Shown piece after piece: positions 9,778-19,135 of a stretch of 64,000 bases of DNA. The DNA is taken from positions 1 through 64,000 of the forward strand of contig CACNIG010000002.1 in the NCBI GenBank assembly GCA_902620455.1, written 5' to 3'. Every line of letters starts with the position of its first letter. Position 1 is the first letter of the stretch. The position numbers were made by a program, and so were the translations under genes. The notes below the pieces were generated by a model. The model saw only the letters and a list, made by a program, of their open reading frames with translations, made no database searches and was not told the DNA's origin. The stretch comes from an uncultured Bacteroidota bacterium (GTDB lineage Bacteria > Bacteroidota > Bacteroidia > Flavobacteriales > Flavobacteriaceae).

Positions 9778-11106
9778 TTATAAATTTCTTACTGCCTCTT
9801 TAAATTGATCTCCTCTGTCCTCGTAATTTTCAAACAAATCATAACTTGCACATGCAGGGGATAAAAGAACGTTATCTTTTTTAACTGCAATTTTATTTGC
9901 AACTTTTACTGCTTCAGTAATCGACTCAGTCTCAACTATAATTTCAATTACTGGTTTAAAAGTTTCCATAATTTTAGTATTATTAATTCCAAGACAAATA
10001 ATTGCTTTTACCTTCTCCCTTACAATTGGAAGTAAATCTGTGTAATCATTTCCTTTATCTACTCCCCCTGCAATCCAAATTGTAGGAGCTCGCATTGAAT
10101 CAAGTGCATAATATGCAGCATTAACATTTGTAGCTTTAGAATCGTTTATATAATTTACTCCTTGTATTTTCAAAAATTTCTCAAGCCGATGAGGAAGACC
10201 AGAAAAAGTCATAAGACTTTCTCTAATTATATCATTATCTATTTTTAGTAAATCGGAGACTGTAATTGCAGCCATTGCATTAAGAAGATTGTGCCTTCCT
10301 TTAAGCGCAAATTCGTCGGTATTTATCATGATAGTTTTTTTTTTGTTATATATAATTTTTTTGTCTAGTGTTATTTGATTTTGTCTTTTAGTGTTTATCC
10401 CTATTGGAATTTTATTTACTTCTAGTTTGTTGACTCTTAGTGCCTCTAATAAAACTTTGTCATCACAGTTATAAATTAAATAGTCAGATGATTTTTGGTT
10501 TTTTGCAATTTTTATTTTTGCATCAACATACTTACCAAAATCATTTTCATATCTATCCATATGATCTTCAATAATATTTGTAATAACAGAGATATTAGGT
10601 CTAAATTTTTTGATATCGTCAAGCTGAAAACTGCTAATCTCAAGGACATAGATATCCTTATCTCCAGATAATAGCATTTTAGAAAAGCTGTCACCAATAT
10701 TTCCTGCCAAACCAACATCTAACCCTGCTTTTTTAAGTATATGGTAGATAAGTTTTGTTGTAGTTGTTTTCCCATTAGTTCCGGTAATACAAATCTTAAA
10801 TGAATCTGAATAGTTACTTGCAAATTCAATCTCAGATATTATTGGTATACCAAATGACTTTATTTTTAATATTATTTCAGACGAATTAGATATACCAGGA
10901 CTTTTAATTACAAAATCCGATAACTTTATTCTGTCAAAAGAGTGATTTTCTTCTTCAAACATTATAGACTTCTTAATCATTTCTGATTTTTTATCTTCAT
11001 TTATTTTATTTAAATCTGATACAAATACATTAAATCCCATATGATGAGCTAACATAGCTGCTCCAAACCCACTTTCACCAGCACCAAGAATTGTTATACT
11101 CTTCAT
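9778..11106 (-). CDS. murD: UDP-N-acetylmuramoyl-L-alanine--D-glutamate ligase
   Basis: Adds D-glutamate to UDP-MurNAc-Ala with ATP. The N-terminal Rossmann motif GAGESGFGAA, the P-loop [13 protein letters not shown] near residue 108 and the central NDSKATNVNA motif near 320, which is characteristic of MurD, are all visible. The 442-residue length is normal. The gene abuts both mraY (0 nt) and ftsW (0 nt). Confidence 0.97.
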   Translation of the reverse strand: MKSITILGAGESGFGAAMLAHHMGFNVFVSDLNKINEDKKSEMIKKSIMFEEENHSFDRIKLSDFVIKSPGISNSSEIILKIKSFGIPIISEIEFASNYSDSFKICITGTNGKTTTTKLIYHILKKAGLDVGLAGNIGDSFSKMLLSGDKDIYVLEISSFQLDDIKKFRPNISVITNIIEDHMDRYENDFGKYVDAKIKIAKNQKSSDYLIYNCDDKVLLEALRVNKLEVNKIPIGINTKRQNQITLDKKIIYNKKKTIMINTDEFALKGRHNLLNAMAAITVSDLLKIDNDIIRESLMTFSGLPHRLEKFLKIQGVNYINDSKATNVNAAYYALDSMRAPTIWIAGGVDKGNDYTDLLPIVREKVKAIICLGINNTKIMETFKPVIEIIVETESITEAVKVANKIAVKKDNVLLSPACASYDLFENYEDRGDQFKEAVRNL

Positions 11107-12321
11107 CTACCTTATTTTTAATGTTAGTATTGTCAAGACTGCTAAAAAAATTCCAATAATCCACATTCTTGAAACTATTTTGCTTTCATGATATCCAGCT
11201 TTTTGAAAATGATGGTGTATTGGTGACATCAAAAAAATACGTTTTCCTACTCCTGTATTTTTTTTGGTTAGTTTAAAATAACTTACTTGGATTATGACTG
11301 AGAGAGCTTCTAAAAGAAATACTCCACATAGAATTGGAATTAATAATTCTTTCCTAATAAGTATTGAAATTACTGCAATTAGGCCACCAACAGTTAAACT
11401 TCCAGTATCTCCCATAAAAACTGATGCTGGATATGTGTTATACCAGAGAAAACCTACTAATGAACCAATTAAGGCTGCTATGAAAATAGTTATTTCACCA
11501 ACTCTTGGTATATACATTATATTCAAATAATCTGAGAAAATTATATTTCCTGAAGTCCATGCAAAAACTCCAAGTGTAAAGATAATTATGGCAGAAAGTC
11601 CTGCAGAGAGTCCATCTAAACCGTCAGTTAGATTATTAGAATTTGAAACTGATGCTATAATAAAAATTATTATTGGGATTATTATCAACCATAAAAAATT
11701 TGATTCATCTCCAAAAATAGCTTTGGAAAACTCATTGTAGTCTAACTCATTATTTTTAAAAAATGGTATTGTTGTCTTATAAGATTTAACTTCCTCTATT
11801 CGAGATAATTCTATATTATCAGAATTTAAGTTTTTATCAAATTCAACAATAGTTATATTATTATTGGTTAATAAAACTATCCCAACAAAAATTCCTAGTA
11901 AAGACTGACCTGCTATTTTAAACTTTCCATGAAGTCCTTTTTTATCTTTTTTAAAGACTTTAATGTAATCATCAATCAATCCAATAGTTCCCAGAATTAA
12001 AGTTGATATAATAAGAATTTGTATGTAAATATTTTCAAGATTTGACATCAATATTACAGGGATTAATGTGCCAATTATTATAATTATACCCCCCATAGTT
12101 GGGGTACCTACCTTTTTCTCTTCACCTTCTAAACCAAGTTCCCTTACGTTTTCACCAACCTGTTTTACTTTTAAATAATTAATTATTTTTTTTCCAAAAA
12201 CAATTGATATTGACAGTGCCATTATTACAGTAACCGCTGCTCTAAATGACAAATAACTAAATAAACTTGCCCCAGGTAAATTAAATTGACTTTCTAATAT
12301 TTCAAATAGGTGGTATAACAT
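11107..12321 (-). CDS. mraY: phospho-N-acetylmuramoyl-pentapeptide transferase
   Basis: Integral membrane enzyme transferring phospho-MurNAc-pentapeptide to undecaprenyl phosphate (lipid I). About ten membrane segments. Key motifs: [11 protein letters not shown] near residue 72, GLIDDYIKV near 115 carrying the Asp pair, [12 protein letters not shown] near 230, and the HHHFQ motif near 368 ([12 protein letters not shown]). At 404 residues it is longer than the about 360 of E. coli, because a polar stretch at about 155-205 is inserted after a membrane segment; I believe such an insertion is usual in Bacteroidota. Confidence 0.97.
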   Translation of the reverse strand: MLYHLFEILESQFNLPGASLFSYLSFRAAVTVIMALSISIVFGKKIINYLKVKQVGENVRELGLEGEEKKVGTPTMGGIIIIIGTLIPVILMSNLENIYIQILIISTLILGTIGLIDDYIKVFKKDKKGLHGKFKIAGQSLLGIFVGIVLLTNNNITIVEFDKNLNSDNIELSRIEEVKSYKTTIPFFKNNELDYNEFSKAIFGDESNFLWLIIIPIIIFIIASVSNSNNLTDGLDGLSAGLSAIIIFTLGVFAWTSGNIIFSDYLNIMYIPRVGEITIFIAALIGSLVGFLWYNTYPASVFMGDTGSLTVGGLIAVISILIRKELLIPILCGVFLLEALSVIIQVSYFKLTKKNTGVGKRIFLMSPIHHHFQKAGYHESKIVSRMWIIGIFLAVLTILTLKIR

Positions 12322-12323
12322 TA

Positions 12324-13784
12324 TTATTTATTAAAAATTTCTTTAGCTATTTTTAAATCATCAAAATAGATTTTCTTTTTATTACTAAGCTCTTGATAAT
12401 CTTCATGACCTTTTCCTGCTATTAAGACTATATCGCCCTCATGACTATTTTCTTTTGCCATTCTTATCGCCTTTTTTCTTTCTAGCTCAATTGATATCTT
12501 ATTGCTATTAAAATTTGATACTCCCTTGACCATATCATTAATTATAGATTTTGGATCTTCAGATCTTGGGTTATCTGATGTAAAGATTACTTTCGAACTT
12601 AGGTCAGATGATATTTTACCTATAATTGGTCTTTTATCTTTATCTCTGTCACCACCACATCCAATTACAGTAATTAAATTTTGATTGGATTTTTTAATAT
12701 TATTAATAGTTGATATTACATTTTCAACTGCATCAGGAGTATGTGCATAATCTATTATAACAGTGACTTTATTATCTGAAAGAAAAGACTGAAGTCTTCC
12801 TTTAACACTCTCAAGCTTACTGATACTTGTTAGCAAATTTATTTTATCAATGTTATATAATTTCCCAATTGAATAAATAGCAAGGATATTATATGCATTG
12901 AATTTTCCGATAAGTTTAGTCCAAATTTCGCTATTATCAATACTTAACAACATCCCATCTAGTTGTTGTTCAATAATTTTACATGAAAAATTTGATTTTA
13001 GTTTTAGTGAATAATTGTAGATACTGGCTTTAGTGTTTTGAACCATATATTTTGCATTCTTATCGTCGCTATTTATTAATGCAAATGAGCTTTTACTTAA
13101 AGAATCAAAAACCAACTTTTTAGTATTTCTATAATCTTTAAACGAACTATGATAGTCAAGATGGTCATGGGTAAGATTTGTAAAAATCATACCTTTAAAG
13201 CTAATACCCTCAACTCTCTTTTGATCTATTCCATGTGATGAAACTTCGATAAAACAAACCTTGATTTGTTTTTTGATCATTTCAGATAAATGAAAGTTAA
13301 TGGTTATTGGATCAGGTGTTGTATTTTTTGAATTTTCTATATAATTTCTATACTTAATACTAATAGTTGAGATTAATCCTGATTCAAATTTCAACTCATT
13401 AAATAAATTGTTTAATAAAGAAGAAATTGTTGTTTTTCCATTTGTTCCAGTTACACCAATCAGGTCAATTCTTGAAGATGGGTTATCAAAGAAATTTGAA
13501 GCAATAATTGAAAGTGCCTCTTTTGAAGATTTAACACAGATATAAACAACACTACTTTTTTCAAAATTGACAGGTAAATTCTCACAGACAACAACTGTAG
13601 CACCATTTTCTATAGCTTGATTAATATAGTTATGACCATCAAATTTATGTCCTTTAATTGCTATAAACAGCGCCTGATCTTTAACCTCTCTCGAATCAAA
13701 AGTAATTTTAGAAACATTAATGTTTGTATCTCCAAATACTGAATCAATATTTACTTTAAATAATATTTCTTTTAACTTTTTCAA
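12324..13784 (-). CDS. murE: UDP-MurNAc-tripeptide synthetase, meso-DAP type (TTG start)
   Basis: Adds the third stem amino acid to UDP-MurNAc-Ala-Glu. The P-loop [13 protein letters not shown] lies near residue 111, and [10 protein letters not shown] near 405 contains the DNPR signature associated with meso-diaminopimelate specificity, so the peptidoglycan is probably the A1-gamma mDAP type. The start codon is TTG at 13784, overlapping the ftsI TGA by 4 bp (TTGA). Length 486 residues is normal. Confidence 0.96.
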   Translation of the reverse strand: MKKLKEILFKVNIDSVFGDTNINVSKITFDSREVKDQALFIAIKGHKFDGHNYINQAIENGATVVVCENLPVNFEKSSVVYICVKSSKEALSIIASNFFDNPSSRIDLIGVTGTNGKTTISSLLNNLFNELKFESGLISTISIKYRNYIENSKNTTPDPITINFHLSEMIKKQIKVCFIEVSSHGIDQKRVEGISFKGMIFTNLTHDHLDYHSSFKDYRNTKKLVFDSLSKSSFALINSDDKNAKYMVQNTKASIYNYSLKLKSNFSCKIIEQQLDGMLLSIDNSEIWTKLIGKFNAYNILAIYSIGKLYNIDKINLLTSISKLESVKGRLQSFLSDNKVTVIIDYAHTPDAVENVISTINNIKKSNQNLITVIGCGGDRDKDKRPIIGKISSDLSSKVIFTSDNPRSEDPKSIINDMVKGVSNFNSNKISIELERKKAIRMAKENSHEGDIVLIAGKGHEDYQELSNKKKIYFDDLKIAKEIFNK

Positions 13785-15568
13785 AATAATATATCTATAT
13801 CTTTTCTACTTATTTCAATTTCATTTGGTATTCCAGTCATAATTTTTTTTGCAACATTTTTAAAAACTGGTGCTGCAACTGAATTTCCATAATATCCTTT
13901 AGACTTCTTTGGCTTATTGATAACAACAATCGCTGAATATTTAGGTTTATCTGATGGAAAGTATCCTACAAAACTTGAAACATATTGTGTTTCTTCAGAA
14001 GTATAGTCAATTTGACTTGTTCCTGTTTTACCAGCAATCTTGATGTTTTCATCATATATGTTATTTGCAGTTCCCCATGGCTTTTCAACTACATTTTCTA
14101 ACATTTTTTGAACTGAAATCAAGGTTTCCTCTGAGCAAATTGATGACATGATTACCTCTCTGTCAATTTTGTAAATAGGTTTCTCACCAAATGCTCCAAT
14201 ACTATTTATGAAGCTAGGCTTAACCATTTCTCCATCATTAGCAACAGCATTATAAAAAGTGAGTGTTTGTAGAGGTGTCATCATGACTCCGTAACCAAAT
14301 GCCATCCAGGGTAAAGAGATTCCACTCCAATTATCATCATTTGGATGTGGGATAATTGGTTCGCCTTCACCTTTAATGTCAATATTTATTTTCTGGTTAA
14401 TTTTCATATTTATTAACCTATCAACTAATCTTTCTGGATTGTCTTTGTAGTTATCATATATAAATTTGACCATACCTGTATTGGAAGAAACTTCAAATGC
14501 CTTTGATATAGGAATTTTTCCATATCCCCTCCTATTAGAATCTTTTACTTCATATTTATTATAAAATTTTAATATTCCATCACCAGTGTCAACTGAATCA
14601 CCTGGACTTACAACCCCATCCTCTAGAGCTGCAATTAAAGTCATTAGCTTAAATGTGGATCCTGGCTCTTGCGATTCCCATATACCATAATTAATTTTTT
14701 CAAAATATTTCCCTTTCTCTGTTCTCCCTAAATTTGAAATACCCTTAATCTTTCCAGAGTTAGTCTCCATGAGAATCATTGTTCCATGATCAGCTTCAAA
14801 TTTTTCTAATTGAGATAATAATTCATGATGAACTATGTCTTGAATTTCAATATCTATCGTTGTATGTAAATCATATCCTTGAACAGGTTCTCTTTCAAAA
14901 TTTGGTGTCATTGGTTTCCATTGTCCATCTGCAATTTTTTGCATTAGCCTTAAACCACTTTTTCCAGATAGATATTGAGTATATGCGCCTTCTAAACCAA
15001 CTCTCAAATATTTTCCTTCTTTATCAACTTTTTCATATCCAATAGTCCTTTCAGCTATTTTACCCAAGTGACTCTCTCTGGTATGATTCTCCTTAATTAT
15101 CAAACCACCTTTATAAATACCTTTATTAAAAATTGGAAAAGACTTAATTTTCTCAACGTCAGTTATAGATAAATTCTTACCAATGAGTAAGTATCTATTG
15201 TTTTTATTTCTTGCATTATCAAGATATTGTCTAAAGAAATTTTGATCTTGTCCAAAAAAGTCAGACAACCTTTCGGTAAGTGAATTAATATCTTTATTGT
15301 AAACTAATTCAGATGGTATCTTTGAATCCCATCTTAATTCATATTTTATTACAGTTGAGACTAATAAATCACCATTATCTGAGTATATATTTCCTCTAGG
15401 CGATTCAACTTCAATGTTTTTCACTGCTTCAATTGAATTTCTAGTTTTCTCGTCAACTTCAAAATTCTGTAAGTAAAAAATTTTCCCAATTAAGAAAAAT
15501 GAAAACAACAGAAATAAAAAGAACATTATGTTCATTCGATTAACAATTCTATTGTCTAACTTTTTCAT
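13781..15568 (-). CDS. ftsI: penicillin-binding protein, FtsI/PBP3-type transpeptidase
   Basis: Septal class-B transpeptidase. One N-terminal membrane anchor (about 13-32), a PBP dimerisation domain, and the catalytic domain with Ser304 in GSTFK, the SSN motif in EVSSNTGM, and KTGTS near residue 515. The 595-residue chain ends shortly after the transpeptidase fold. I recall flavobacterial homologues usually carrying a C-terminal PASTA domain and running to about 650 residues, which this one lacks. It lies between ftsL and murE and overlaps murE by 4 bp. Confidence 0.94.
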   Translation of the reverse strand: MKKLDNRIVNRMNIMFFLFLLFSFFLIGKIFYLQNFEVDEKTRNSIEAVKNIEVESPRGNIYSDNGDLLVSTVIKYELRWDSKIPSELVYNKDINSLTERLSDFFGQDQNFFRQYLDNARNKNNRYLLIGKNLSITDVEKIKSFPIFNKGIYKGGLIIKENHTRESHLGKIAERTIGYEKVDKEGKYLRVGLEGAYTQYLSGKSGLRLMQKIADGQWKPMTPNFEREPVQGYDLHTTIDIEIQDIVHHELLSQLEKFEADHGTMILMETNSGKIKGISNLGRTEKGKYFEKINYGIWESQEPGSTFKLMTLIAALEDGVVSPGDSVDTGDGILKFYNKYEVKDSNRRGYGKIPISKAFEVSSNTGMVKFIYDNYKDNPERLVDRLINMKINQKINIDIKGEGEPIIPHPNDDNWSGISLPWMAFGYGVMMTPLQTLTFYNAVANDGEMVKPSFINSIGAFGEKPIYKIDREVIMSSICSEETLISVQKMLENVVEKPWGTANNIYDENIKIAGKTGTSQIDYTSEETQYVSSFVGYFPSDKPKYSAIVVINKPKKSKGYYGNSVAAPVFKNVAKKIMTGIPNEIEISRKDIDILF

Positions 15569-15569
15569 A

Positions 15570-15878
15570 TTAGTCCGTAATAATTATTTTGGTAGGTGGA
15601 TTGTCAGAATTTTTGAACCCATTATCTTTCAATTTTGATGTTACATTAGATTCCATTTTTACATTCATCAAATCAACTTTGGTTGTTACTGAAATACTGT
15701 TTAAAGTATTTACCTCCTTATTAAGTTTTGTTATTAAAAATATTTTCTGATCAGCACTATGACTACTATATATCGATGTCATTAATAGAAATGATATAAA
15801 TAGTAACATTTTCCAATTTTTTGAGGAGTCTTTACCAGCTAAAAAATCAATGTTTAAAAAGGATAAAAAATTTCTCAT
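15570..15878 (-). CDS. ftsL: FtsL-like cell division protein
   Basis: A 102-residue bitopic protein with one membrane segment near residues 24-40, followed by an extracytoplasmic helix with heptad-like hydrophobic spacing (about 45-80), the FtsL pattern of a short leucine-zipper divisome scaffold. Sequence identity in this family is low. The call rests on size, topology and position between rsmH (ATG overlapping its stop by 4 bp) and ftsI. Confidence 0.8.
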   Translation of the reverse strand: MRNFLSFLNIDFLAGKDSSKNWKMLLFISFLLMTSIYSSHSADQKIFLITKLNKEVNTLNSISVTTKVDLMNVKMESNVTSKLKDNGFKNSDNPPTKIIITD

Positions 15879-16774
15879 ATTTTTTCAGCGATTCTAAGTT
15901 TTGCACTCCTTGATCTATTATTTAATTTAATTTCTTCACTAGAGGGTGTAATCATTTTTCCAATTTTTTTAAAAATGATATTCTTATTTCCATAGAAGTC
16001 AGATGGCACTTCATTATTATAACCACCATTTTGGATAAATTTTTTTACAATTCTATCCTCTAATGAGTGATAGGAAATACAGACTAGTCTTCCTCCTTTT
16101 TTTATATATTTTGAAGAATCACTTAACAGGGTCCTTATAACCTCCAACTCATCATTAACTTCTATTCTTATTGACTGAAAAACTTGGGCCAAAAATTTAT
16201 TCTCATCTCTTACTTTCACTAAAGGAGCAAGAATTTTTTTTAGATCTCCAGTTGTATCTATAGATTTCTTTATTCTTTCTGAAATTATTTTTTCTGCTAC
16301 TTTTTTGTAGTTCTTTAATTCGCCAAAATTTTTAAAAATATATTCCAATTGATCTTTGTCATAGTCATTAATTATGATTTTAGCATCAATTTTTTGAGTT
16401 TTGTTCATCCTCATATCAAGTTTAGAGTTAAACCTAGTTGAAAACCCTCTGTTCTTATTGTCTATTTGATGAGATGATATTCCAAAATCTGCTAAGAGTC
16501 CATCAATTTCCTTTATTTGAAAGTAGTTTAAGAAGTTATTTAAATACTTAAAGTTTGACTTAATAAGATTTAGTCTTCTATCATTTGATTTATTTTCGAT
16601 GGCGTCTTGATCTTGATCAAAGGCAATTAATTTGCCTTTTGAATTGAGATTTTTTAATATTTCTTGAGAATGACCTCCACCTCCATAAGTTACATCAACA
16701 TAAATTCCACTTGGATTAATATTTAAACCAAATATTGACTCATTAAGTAGTACAGGATTATGATACATCATCAT
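15875..16774 (-). CDS. rsmH: 16S rRNA m4C1402 methyltransferase
   Basis: SAM-dependent enzyme (formerly MraW) that N4-methylates C1402 of 16S rRNA. Seen: YHNPVLLNESI at the N-terminus, the SAM-binding GIYVDVTYGGGGHS near residue 24, DGLLADFGISSHQID near 95 and the C-terminal ISYHSLEDRIVK near 230. At 299 residues it is normal. The start has three consecutive ATGs (16774, 16771, 16768); the first overlaps the mraZ end by 17 bp and I could not choose between them. Confidence 0.96.
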   Translation of the reverse strand: MMMYHNPVLLNESIFGLNINPSGIYVDVTYGGGGHSQEILKNLNSKGKLIAFDQDQDAIENKSNDRRLNLIKSNFKYLNNFLNYFQIKEIDGLLADFGISSHQIDNKNRGFSTRFNSKLDMRMNKTQKIDAKIIINDYDKDQLEYIFKNFGELKNYKKVAEKIISERIKKSIDTTGDLKKILAPLVKVRDENKFLAQVFQSIRIEVNDELEVIRTLLSDSSKYIKKGGRLVCISYHSLEDRIVKKFIQNGGYNNEVPSDFYGNKNIIFKKIGKMITPSSEEIKLNNRSRSAKLRIAEKI

Positions 16775-17225
16775 ACGTTTTATCTCCCATTACGTCTTCA
16801 GCAAGATTTCCAAAGTCACCTTTTGCATCATCAATAGCTTCTTCATAAAGGCCCTTATCCCAAATCTCGAGTATATTAACAGCTGAGGAAACAACTATGT
16901 CTTTAGAAATTTTAGCATGGTTTATTAAGTCTTTTGGAATCAATATTCTTCCAGAAATATCAATATCAATTTGTCTAACTCCAGCTGTAAATCTCCTTAT
17001 AAAATCAATGTTTTTTTTGTTGAACCTGTTTAATTTATTTATTCTAAGCATTAATTCGTCCCACTCTTTTATTGGATACAACTCTAAACAAGAATTAAAG
17101 ACAGCTCTTTTGATAACAAACCCATTTTTCAATTTATCAGATAATTGTTTTTTTAAAGAAACTGGAAGCATGATTCTTCCTTTTTCATCTGCCTTACATT
17201 CATATGTACCAATAAAGTGTTGCAT
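16758..17225 (-). CDS. mraZ: transcriptional regulator MraZ, first gene of the dcw operon
   Basis: Ring-forming DNA-binding protein of the AbrB/SpoVT double-psi-barrel type, known to regulate dcw operons through short direct repeats upstream of its own gene. Both internal repeats show the family D-x-x-G-R signature: DEKGRIMLP near residue 13 and DISGRILIP near 91. The 155-residue length is typical. The promoter upstream has a TAnnTTTG box at 17250-17243 and three AAAGTGG repeats at 17288-17262, so autoregulation of the whole 14-gene operon is likely. Confidence 0.95.
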   Translation of the reverse strand: MQHFIGTYECKADEKGRIMLPVSLKKQLSDKLKNGFVIKRAVFNSCLELYPIKEWDELMLRINKLNRFNKKNIDFIRRFTAGVRQIDIDISGRILIPKDLINHAKISKDIVVSSAVNILEIWDKGLYEEAIDDAKGDFGNLAEDVMGDKTYDDVS

Positions 17226-17242
17226 TAAATGGTTGCTTTACT

Positions 17243-17250
17243 CAAATATA
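17243..17250 (-). promoter_or_regulatory. Bacteroidota -7 element of the mraZ/dcw promoter
   Basis: On the minus strand it reads TATATTTG, a perfect match to the Bacteroidota -7 consensus TAnnTTTG, with 17 nt between its last base and the mraZ ATG. No TTTG or TTG stands at the expected -33 position; that place is occupied by the middle MraZ box. A promoter whose -33 region is covered by operator repeats is a plausible target for repression. Confidence 0.75.
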
Positions 17251-17261
17251 AAATTAATTTA

Positions 17262-17288
17262 CCACTTTTTACCACTTTTTACCACTTT
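17262..17288 (-). promoter_or_regulatory. triple MraZ-box operator (AAAGTGG x3, 10-bp period)
   Basis: Three exact copies of AAAGTGG on the minus strand (plus-strand ccacttt at 17262-17268, 17272-17278 and 17282-17288) are spaced exactly 10 bp, one helical turn. This matches what I know of MraZ operators: short GTG/TGG-containing direct repeats at about 10-bp spacing upstream of mraZ, with AAAGTG[T/G] reported for Mollicutes. The array begins 11 bp upstream of the -7 element. Binding is inferred, not shown. Confidence 0.8.
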
Positions 17289-17370
17289 GTTAATAAATTA
17301 TTTTTTTTGAATTTATTAGATTGATTAACAGTGAATTAAGATGAATAAAAAATAGGTTATTCTTTATGCA

Positions 17371-17378
17371 TATATTTG
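17371..17378 (+). promoter_or_regulatory. -7 element upstream of the alpha/beta hydrolase
   Basis: TATATTTG matches TAnnTTTG exactly and ends 17 nt before the ATG at 17396. It lies inside the longest open frame that begins at 17366, which argues that the upstream ATG is not the start. No clear -33 TTTG is present. Confidence 0.6.
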
Positions 17379-17395
17379 TGCTTTACTTCAAGATC

Positions 17396-18163
17396 ATGGA
17401 AGAAAGCTTAATTAAAGAAGGAGGTTTTACATACATTGAAAAAGGAGAAGGAAGACCAATAATTATTCTTCATGGACTTATGGGTGGACTTAGTAATTTT
17501 CAAGGTGTTTTCGAATACTTTCCATCAAAAAATTATAAAGTTATTATACCTGAACTTCCTGTTGACTCAACCCCAATTCTCAAAACAAATGTTGCTACAT
17601 TTTCAAAATTTGTTTTTGATTTTATTGAATTTAAAAAACTAAAGGACGTAGTCTTGTTAGGTAATTCTTTAGGCGGACATGTTGGCCTCCTATTTACAAG
17701 AGATTATCCCGATATGGTTAGTGGACTTATTATCACAGGTAGTTCAGGCCTATATGAGAAATCAATGATTGGTGATGGATATCCTAAAAGAGGTAATTAT
17801 GAATATATAAAAACAAAAACCGAAGAAGTTTTTTATGATCCTGAAATTGCTACTAAAGAAATAGTCGATGAAGTATATAAAAGCGTGAATAATAGAGAGA
17901 AATTAATAAGAACTTTGTCTTTAGCTAAAAGTGCTATTAGACACAATATGGCAAATGACCTTCCAAATATGACAACGAAAACTTTAATTATTTGGGGTAA
18001 ACAAGACTCTGTAACTCCCCCAAATGTTGCAAAAGATTTTAATTCTCTTCTTCCAAATTCAGACCTACTGTGGATTGATAAATGTGGGCATGCGCCTATG
18101 ATGGAACATCCTAATAATTTTAATAAATTGATGGAAAAATGGCTTTCAGATAATAACTTATAA
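17396..18163 (+). CDS. alpha/beta-fold hydrolase
   Basis: Serine hydrolase of the alpha/beta superfamily. HGLMGGLSNF near residue 24 is the oxyanion-hole HG motif, GNSLGGH near 89 the nucleophile elbow with the catalytic Ser, LIIWGKQDSVTP near 200 supplies the acid and GHAPMMEHP near 230 the catalytic His. The substrate is unknown. I start it at 17396 (MEESLIKEGG, 255 residues), since the longer frame from 17366 reads through the promoter box at 17371-17378. It precedes engB by 11 nt and may be co-transcribed with it. Confidence 0.85.
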   Translation: MEESLIKEGGFTYIEKGEGRPIIILHGLMGGLSNFQGVFEYFPSKNYKVIIPELPVDSTPILKTNVATFSKFVFDFIEFKKLKDVVLLGNSLGGHVGLLFTRDYPDMVSGLIITGSSGLYEKSMIGDGYPKRGNYEYIKTKTEEVFYDPEIATKEIVDEVYKSVNNREKLIRTLSLAKSAIRHNMANDLPNMTTKTLIIWGKQDSVTPPNVAKDFNSLLPNSDLLWIDKCGHAPMMEHPNNFNKLMEKWLSDNNL

Positions 18164-18174
18164 AATTTTTAATT

Positions 18175-18777
18175 GTGAAAATAATTAATTCAGTTTTTGA
18201 AAAAAGCAGTAAGTCGATTGGTCAGTGTCCTCAAAGCAATATTCCAGAATATGCACTTGTCGGTAGATCAAACGTTGGTAAATCATCATTGATAAACTCT
18301 CTTTTAAATAATAAAAAAATTGCAAAAACATCATCAACACCTGGAAAAACTATTTTAATAAATCATTTCAAAATAAATGAGAGTTTTTATCTTGTTGATC
18401 TTCCTGGCTATGGATATGCAACTATTTCAAAAAAAATTAAAGAACACATAAAAAAAACTCATAGAAGTTATTTTAAATTTAGAAAACAACTTTTATATAC
18501 TTTCTTACTTATTGATATTAGACATGACTTACAAAAAATTGACATTGAATTCATGGAATTTTTAAACAATAATTTATGCCCTTTTGTTATAATTTTTACA
18601 AAATCAGATAAATTAAAATTTGGCCAAATTGAAATCCAAATTAATAATTTAAGAAAACAACTTTCTGTTTATTGGGATGAACTTCCTGTATCGTATGTTA
18701 CGTCATCAAGAGATAAATCAGGAATTGATGATATTTTCAATTTTATAGAATCTACTATAAAAGAATACAAAATCTAA
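18175..18777 (+). CDS. engB: ribosome biogenesis GTP-binding protein EngB/YsxC (GTG start)
   Basis: Essential GTPase assisting large-ribosomal-subunit assembly. G1 is GRSNVGKSSLIN near residue 26, followed by the switch threonines in TSSTPGKT, G3 DLPGYGYA near 75 and G4 FTKSDK near 140. The 200-residue length is typical. The start is GTG at 18175. The gene converges on gldC with interlocked stop codons that share the tetranucleotide CTAA. Confidence 0.95.
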   Translation: MKIINSVFEKSSKSIGQCPQSNIPEYALVGRSNVGKSSLINSLLNNKKIAKTSSTPGKTILINHFKINESFYLVDLPGYGYATISKKIKEHIKKTHRSYFKFRKQLLYTFLLIDIRHDLQKIDIEFMEFLNNNLCPFVIIFTKSDKLKFGQIEIQINNLRKQLSVYWDELPVSYVTSSRDKSGIDDIFNFIESTIKEYKI

Positions 18778-19100
18778 TTTTTTTCAGAAACCCTTTTTTC
18801 AAATTCAACACAAAAGTCATCAACTAAGTTAACAAGATTTTCATCTCCAGTAGCTTTAGAAATTGAATTTTTCATAGAGACAAAAGTCTGTAACATAAAA
18901 GATTTCATTTCATCTACAGGCATTTCTTTAGTCCATAAATCCATTTTTAAAGTTTCTTTTTTTGTACTATCCCAGAAAGAGAGAAGAATAGCTTTAGACT
19001 GCTCATCTTTCATACCACCATCAGGAGCAGACCAGTAAATTTCTTCAGGAATATTATTAGAATCCAACTTAACTTTAATTATTATTTCTGTTTCTTTCAT
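18774..19100 (-). CDS. gldC: gliding motility protein GldC
   Basis: A 108-residue cytoplasmic protein matching the GldC family: WSAPDGGMKDEQSKA near residue 23, a WDSTKKETLKMDLWTKEMPVDEM block near 43, and a helical C-terminus. GldC is found in gliding and some non-gliding Bacteroidota; its biochemical role is not known. gldB, described together with gldC in Flavobacterium johnsoniae, is not adjacent here: the next gene, nadE, begins 51 bp away on the other strand. The promoter is probably the TATATTTG at 19135-19128. Confidence 0.88.
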   Translation of the reverse strand: MKETEIIIKVKLDSNNIPEEIYWSAPDGGMKDEQSKAILLSFWDSTKKETLKMDLWTKEMPVDEMKSFMLQTFVSMKNSISKATGDENLVNLVDDFCVEFEKRVSEKN

Positions 19101-19117
19101 TTGATTTTAATATATAG

Positions 19118-19125
19118 TAGATTTG
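19118..19125 (+). promoter_or_regulatory. -7 element of the nadE promoter
   Basis: TAGATTTG fits TAnnTTTG and ends 26 nt before the nadE ATG. It lies 2 bp from the oppositely oriented -7 element of gldC, so the two core promoters overlap. No clear -33 TTG was found at 19-21 bp. Confidence 0.55.
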
Positions 19126-19127
19126 CA

Positions 19128-19135
19128 CAAATATA
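19128..19135 (-). promoter_or_regulatory. -7 element of the gldC promoter
   Basis: The minus strand reads TATATTTG, an exact TAnnTTTG match, 27 nt before the gldC ATG at 19100. Its predicted start site would fall inside the nadE -7 element. Confidence 0.6.

Noticed and set aside
17262-17288. Tandem repeats as a possible CRISPR or mini-satellite.
   Set aside because: The units are only 10 bp with no spacers, and position and sequence fit an MraZ operator.
16897-17310. A 137-residue plus-strand open frame opposite mraZ.
   Set aside because: It overlaps mraZ and its promoter completely, and mraZ is well supported by motifs and operon context.
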